DNA of 9,248 nucleotides from Chitinophagaceae bacterium (GTDB taxonomy: Bacteria; Bacteroidota; Bacteroidia; Chitinophagales; Chitinophagaceae), in NCBI GenBank assembly GCA_003136915.1, contig PLEB01000312.1, forward strand, positions 1 through 9,248, written 5' to 3'. Positions 6,000-9,248 of the stretch are shown here, one piece after another. Under the pieces are notes generated by a model. It searched no databases and had not been told where the DNA came from. It worked only from the letters and a program-made list of their open reading frames with translations. A program made the translations under genes and the position numbers. The first letter of the stretch is position 1. The number at the start of each line of letters is the position of its first letter.

Positions 6000-6848
6000 C
6001 TAATCCTCCAATTCCCTCCTCTTCAACTCCCTTTCAACACGCACGGATATCCGGATACTGACTTCGTATAAAAGGATCAAAGGAAGGGCTACGATCGTCT
6101 GGCTCATCCAGTCTGGTGATGGTGTTATTACCGCAGCCACAAATAAAATGGCTACATAAGCATATTTTCGGTAGTTGCGCAGGAAAGCAGGTGTGATCAG
6201 GCCAATATGCGTAAGCACATAACTGATCAACGGGAGCTGGAAGGCAATCCCCGAGCCGATGAGAATGTCCAGCAGGTTATCCAGGTAATCATCGAGTGTG
6301 GGCCGGGTAATAAGCATGCCGGAGACGCCCAGTTTATAATTGGAAAGAAAACTAAAAGTGAAAGGCGCCAACAGGAAATACCCGAATGCAATGCCAAGAA
6401 GGAAAAAGAATGTGACAAAAAATATGGAACCCCGCGTGCTCTTGATTTCCCTGGCAGATAATGCAGGTCTTACAAACCGCCATAGTTCCCAAAATATGTA
6501 TGGAAAAGCAACGATGAATCCGCAAACGCAGGCGATGGTAATACTCGAAATGAACTGCGAACCGAAGGCAGTTGTCTGCAATTGCACATTGGCGGCCTGG
6601 AGACAAAGCGTATCCCCGATATGGAGAAAATGACTCAGCTTACAAAGGCCAATGACCGACAAAAAGTCCTTTTTCAAGGGACCCATGATAATGTGTTCAA
6701 AAAGCCAGTCAATCTTAAGAAATGCTAAAACGGCAAGAATTACAATCGCCAATACCGATCTTACAATATGCCAGCGCAATGCCTCGAGATGTTCGATGAA
6801 GGACATTTCCGACTGGCCGGGGGTTCTGTTAAAAAAATTCAACGCCAT
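6000..6848 (-). CDS. tatC: twin-arginine translocase subunit TatC
   Basis: TatC is the multi-spanning receptor of the Tat system, which exports folded proteins across the cytoplasmic membrane. The 282 residues show the N-terminal signature MSFIEHLEALRWHI (15-28), FPYIFWELWRFVRPAL (115-130) following the first periplasmic loop, FGYFLLAPFTFSFL (155-168), and RKYAYVAILFVAAVITPSPD (227-246), with six expected membrane helices and a charged C-terminal tail. The first periplasmic loop (about 55-98) is long, with Cys69 and Cys82, which could form a disulfide. In the HLxELR motif the Glu equivalent to E. coli Glu15 is Ala23 here, with Glu22 one position earlier. No tatA/tatB is in the window. The gene has its own apparent promoter and shares a terminator with adk. 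Confidence 0.96.
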   Translation of the reverse strand: MALNFFNRTPGQSEMSFIEHLEALRWHIVRSVLAIVILAVLAFLKIDWLFEHIIMGPLKKDFLSVIGLCKLSHFLHIGDTLCLQAANVQLQTTAFGSQFISSITIACVCGFIVAFPYIFWELWRFVRPALSAREIKSTRGSIFFVTFFFLLGIAFGYFLLAPFTFSFLSNYKLGVSGMLITRPTLDDYLDNLLDILIGSGIAFQLPLISYVLTHIGLITPAFLRNYRKYAYVAILFVAAVITPSPDWMSQTIVALPLILLYEVSIRISVRVERELKRRELED

Positions 6849-6878
6849 ATATCACTTGTGCTATTTATAAAAGCCCCG

Positions 6879-6886
6879 CAAAGGTA
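6879..6886 (-). promoter_or_regulatory. -7 promoter element of tatC
   Basis: The minus strand reads TACCTTTG, a perfect TAnnTTTG match, placing the transcript start about 28 bases before the tatC ATG. A TTTC at 6908-6911 (minus strand, one change from TTTG) lies 21 bases upstream and could be the -33 element. It lies in the 103-base gap after the CNNM-protein gene, so tatC need not depend on that gene for transcription. Confidence 0.55.
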
Positions 6887-6951
6887 GTTTGAAAAAGACG
6901 TATGCTGAAACGTTGTCTGAAGTTCTCAGGAAAAGGCCGAAAAGGTCCGGA

Positions 6952-8229
6952 TTACTTAAGCAGCCTCATTTTAACCATTTCTATACGGGTATCGCTTACA
7001 CTGAGAATCTCGAACTCATAGTCGTCAATAATAATATGCTCTTTCAGGTGTGGTATCGCTTCATGTCGGTTGATGATGAAGCCGGAAAGGGTTTCAGATT
7101 CATTTTCAGGAAATTCCATGCCGTATTTTTCGTTCAGGTAATCCAGTTCCAAACGACCTGCGAAAATAAATTCCTCATTGGATAATTTCTTTTCCTCAAA
7201 TTCTTCTGTATCATACTCATCCCGGATCTCGCCAAATATTTCTTCAAGCAGGTCTTCCATCGTCACAATGCCAGCCGTGCCACCGAATTCATCCACCACC
7301 CACGCGATGCTTTTCCTTTCCCTGCTGAACTTGCTGATCAGGTCCGTTGCGCTCATGCTCTCGGGAACAGCCGGAATGGGAAGCAATATTTCCCTTATCA
7401 ACAAAGGCCCCTTGAAGAGATCCAGTTGATGAATATAGCCCTGGACATGGTCAATATTTCCGTCATACACGACCAGCTTGCTTAGTTTGCTGCTCACGAA
7501 TTTTTTCCGTGCTTCGTCAATTGAAAACCTGACATCAATGCCTTCTATTTCCTTTCTCGGGATCAGGCATTCCCTGACTTTCACTTTCGGAAGGGAAAGC
7601 GCCGCTTCAAAAAGTTCCGTATTCAACTCCTGTTGTGGCTCGTCACCTTCACCGGTTTGCCGGAAGAAATTGCCGAGGTCGGCTTTGGCAAAGAGATCCT
7701 TGCCCTCCTCTATCCGAACATTGAAAACATATTTCAGGATCCATTCAGAAACGCCCGTAAAAAAACGCGAAACGGGATAGAGCAGGTTGTAAAAAAATTT
7801 ACTGATGGACGCGAAAAAATCCAGCAGGCTGTCAGCTTTTGCACGAAATAATGCTTTAGGAATCAGTTCTCCGAAAAAGAGGATAAATATTGTCGAGGTG
7901 AATGTTTCAAACAGGAGCCGGAAGATATCCACCCAGGCCTGGGGGACCACCGTCTTTTTTATTATGAAATCCCATAATGGTGAAAGGGTTTCGCCAACTA
8001 GAAGTCCGAATACCACCAGGAAAATATTGAATCCTATGAGGATGGCGCTGATAAACCGGGAAGGATGATCAAGCAGGCGGGACAGCAGTATACTTCGGCT
8101 CAGTCCTTGTTTTTTTTTCAACTCAATCGTCAGCCGGTTCGCATTGGCAAAAGCGATCTCAATGCCGGCGAAAAAAATAATCATCACCCAGGCTATGATG
8201 ATCCAGACGAGGGTATTGGTATTGATCAT
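6952..8229 (-). CDS. CNNM/CorC (HlyC-type) membrane protein with CBS pair
   Basis: The 425-residue protein has the standard order of the family: an N-terminal DUF21/CNNM membrane domain (about 1-170) with AGIEIAFANANRL (21-33), ILIGFNIFLVVFG (63-75) and FFGELIPKALFRAKAD (118-133), then a CBS pair (about 215-345) with the signature VDEFGGTAGIVTMEDLLEE (312-330) and IFGEIRDEYD, then a CorC_HlyC domain (about 350-425) with FAGRLELDYLNE. Relatives are linked to magnesium or cobalt efflux; the old name hemolysin is not well founded. GldE, the gliding-motility paralogue, has a different N terminus, so I do not use that name. The start is 42 bases after the gmk stop without an obvious promoter, so it is probably co-transcribed with murA-gmk. 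Confidence 0.92.
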   Translation of the reverse strand: MINTNTLVWIIIAWVMIIFFAGIEIAFANANRLTIELKKKQGLSRSILLSRLLDHPSRFISAILIGFNIFLVVFGLLVGETLSPLWDFIIKKTVVPQAWVDIFRLLFETFTSTIFILFFGELIPKALFRAKADSLLDFFASISKFFYNLLYPVSRFFTGVSEWILKYVFNVRIEEGKDLFAKADLGNFFRQTGEGDEPQQELNTELFEAALSLPKVKVRECLIPRKEIEGIDVRFSIDEARKKFVSSKLSKLVVYDGNIDHVQGYIHQLDLFKGPLLIREILLPIPAVPESMSATDLISKFSRERKSIAWVVDEFGGTAGIVTMEDLLEEIFGEIRDEYDTEEFEEKKLSNEEFIFAGRLELDYLNEKYGMEFPENESETLSGFIINRHEAIPHLKEHIIIDDYEFEILSVSDTRIEMVKMRLLK

Positions 8230-8271
8230 GCAAATACGAATATAGCTGGAAAAACTCAGAATTTACGGCTG

Positions 8272-8844
8272 TTACCCGGGTACTCCCTGCTGCTTAAACA
8301 AGGCGGAAATGATCAAGCCGGCTTCATGACAGGCCCTGTCCAGGCTGTCATTTATGATGATGTGGTCGAAATGACTTCGGAATGAAATTTCATAAGCTGC
8401 TTTGTTTAGCCGGTCCTGCAGGGCCTCCGGTGATTCAGTAGCGCGGAGTTCAAGCCGGCGTTTCAATTCTTCAATGGAAGGCGGCTGGACAAAAATGGAG
8501 AGTGACCGTTCCAGATATTGTTCCTGAACATGGATGGCTCCTTTTACATCTATATCCAGAATGGGTATTTTATGCATGGCTTTGATCCGTTGAATTTCCG
8601 TTTTGAGGGTGCCATAATATTTTCCCTCATATACCATTTCCCATTCAATGAATTCGTCGTTCTGAATTTTTCTGTGAAATTCCTCCAGGCTCATAAAATA
8701 ATAATCCACCCCATTGATCTCATCGGAACGTTGCGGACGCGTGGCCGCAGAAACGGAGAACGCGAGTTGAGGAAAGCGCTGCAGCAGGTAACGCGTGATG
8801 GAAGTTTTGCCTGCGCCGGATGGTGCCGTGATGATGATCAGCAT
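8272..8844 (-). CDS. gmk: guanylate kinase
   Basis: Guanylate kinase phosphorylates GMP to GDP with ATP and is an essential cytoplasmic enzyme. The 190 residues contain the P-loop APSGAGKTS (7-15), the GMP-binding stretch SVSAATRPQRSDEINGVDYYF (parts of 30-50, with Arg36, Arg39 and Tyr49), EWEMVYEGKYYGT (67-79), and DIDVKGA (97-103). The length is normal and nothing is missing. The ATG at 8844 places the P-loop only a few residues in, as usual. It starts 27 bases after the murA stop, and both appear to share a transcript. The yicC gene that often precedes gmk is absent from this gap. Confidence 0.97.
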   Translation of the reverse strand: MLIIITAPSGAGKTSITRYLLQRFPQLAFSVSAATRPQRSDEINGVDYYFMSLEEFHRKIQNDEFIEWEMVYEGKYYGTLKTEIQRIKAMHKIPILDIDVKGAIHVQEQYLERSLSIFVQPPSIEELKRRLELRATESPEALQDRLNKAAYEISFRSHFDHIIINDSLDRACHEAGLIISALFKQQGVPG

Positions 8845-8871
8845 CGGATCTGAAATTTTATGCTTGAACGC

Positions 8872-9248
8872 TTATACTCTTTTTATGGACGCTCCCAACC
8901 GGTTGAACCGTTCGTCAATATATTGGTAACCCCGGTCAATCTGATCGATATTCTGGATAATGCTTTTTCCCTCGGCACTCATGGCAGCAATAAGCAATGA
9001 AACACCGGCACGAATATCCGGACTGCTCATCGTGATACCACGCAAGCGGTGCGCTCTGCCAAGGCCAATCACCGCAGCCCTGTGCGGATCGCAAAGAATG
9101 ATCTGTGCGCCCATGTCCAGCAGCTTGTCCACGAAGAACAACCTGCTCTCAAACATTTTCTGGTGAATGAGCACGCTGCCTTTTGCCTGGGTAGCAACCA
9201 CCAGCATCACGCTCAGCAGGTCGGGAGTAAGTCCGGGCCAGGGATGAT
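8872..9248 (-). CDS. murA: UDP-N-acetylglucosamine 1-carboxyvinyltransferase, C-terminal part (cut by right edge)
   Basis: MurA transfers enolpyruvate from PEP to UDP-GlcNAc, the first committed step of peptidoglycan synthesis, in the cytoplasm. The frame is open from the stop at 8872 to the window edge, giving about 125 residues of a protein normally around 430 long. It begins [12 protein letters not shown], where the Asp corresponds to catalytic Asp305 of E. coli MurA (in FPTD). It continues with [49 protein letters not shown] and [13 protein letters not shown], all standard for the last third of the enzyme. The apparent GTG/ATG starts near 9210 are internal codons. The N-terminal part, including the loop cysteine that fosfomycin targets, lies outside the window. 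Confidence 0.95.
   Translation of the reverse strand, partial: HPWPGLTPDLLSVMLVVATQAKGSVLIHQKMFESRLFFVDKLLDMGAQIILCDPHRAAVIGLGRAHRLRGITMSSPDIRAGVSLLIAAMSAEGKSIIQNIDQIDRGYQYIDERFNRLGASIKRV

Noticed and set aside
6207..6633. Plus- and minus-strand frames of 63-97 residues within tatC
   Set aside because: They are shadows of a well-supported tatC and show no recognisable motif or start context.
6952..8229. Identification of the CNNM/CorC protein as the gliding protein GldE
   Set aside because: The N terminus lacks the longer extension I recall for GldE and matches the general Bacteroidota CNNM paralogue; no other gld genes are nearby.
7178..8385. Several plus-strand frames of 72-106 residues opposite the CNNM-protein and gmk genes
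   Set aside because: They lie antisense to genes with full domain signatures, are Ser/Lys-rich low-information translations, and carry no promoter.

Overview
The window looks like an ordinary chromosomal segment of a member of the Bacteroidota, probably from the Chitinophagia/Sphingobacteriia side. The reasons are perfect TAnnTTTG-type -7 promoter elements in front of several genes, little use of Shine-Dalgarno sites, AAAAAGT/ACTTTTT heptamer repeats around a terminator, and protein variants typical of that phylum (short-LID adenylate kinase, a TatC with an enlarged first periplasmic loop, the MurA C-terminal signature). All assignments come from reading motifs, without database searches.

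Layout, left to right. Bases 1-83 hold the 3' end of an unidentified plus-strand gene. It is followed directly by a small AlkA-type DNA glycosylase (102-725) and, after a 141-base gap, a lipoprotein with a five-triplet collagen-like stalk (867-1379), closed by a strong terminator. Convergent to it is a three-gene minus-strand block (4215 down to 1465): a DPM1-like family 2 glycosyltransferase, a SAM-dependent methyltransferase starting on the overlapping TGATG, and a multi-pass GT-C-type glycosyltransferase starting 4 bases further on. A gene-free stretch of about 380 bases separates this from an exported methionine sulfoxide reductase B (5150-4599). Adenylate kinase (5342-5929) is divergent from msrB. 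It converges on tatC (6848-6000) through a shared, heptamer-repeat bidirectional terminator. The rest is minus strand: murA (3' part, cut by the right edge), gmk, and a CNNM/CorC-type membrane protein, with tatC downstream under its own apparent promoter.

How the genes fit together. The glycosyltransferase block reads as a small lipid-linked-sugar pathway: the cytoplasmic GT2 would charge a polyprenyl phosphate, the membrane GT-C enzyme would transfer the sugar on the outer side, and the methyltransferase would modify sugar or lipid. The other genes are housekeeping: DNA alkylation repair, nucleotide kinases (adk, gmk), peptidoglycan synthesis (murA), protein export (tatC) and repair of oxidised envelope protein (msrB).

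I found no phage genes, transposase, CRISPR array, toxin-antitoxin pair, tRNA or rRNA, and no convincing undescribed system. The points most worth checking are the glycosyltransferase cassette beside a lipoprotein carrying possible O-glycosylation motifs, the repeat-built adk/tatC terminator, and a substitution in the signal-recognition motif of TatC.
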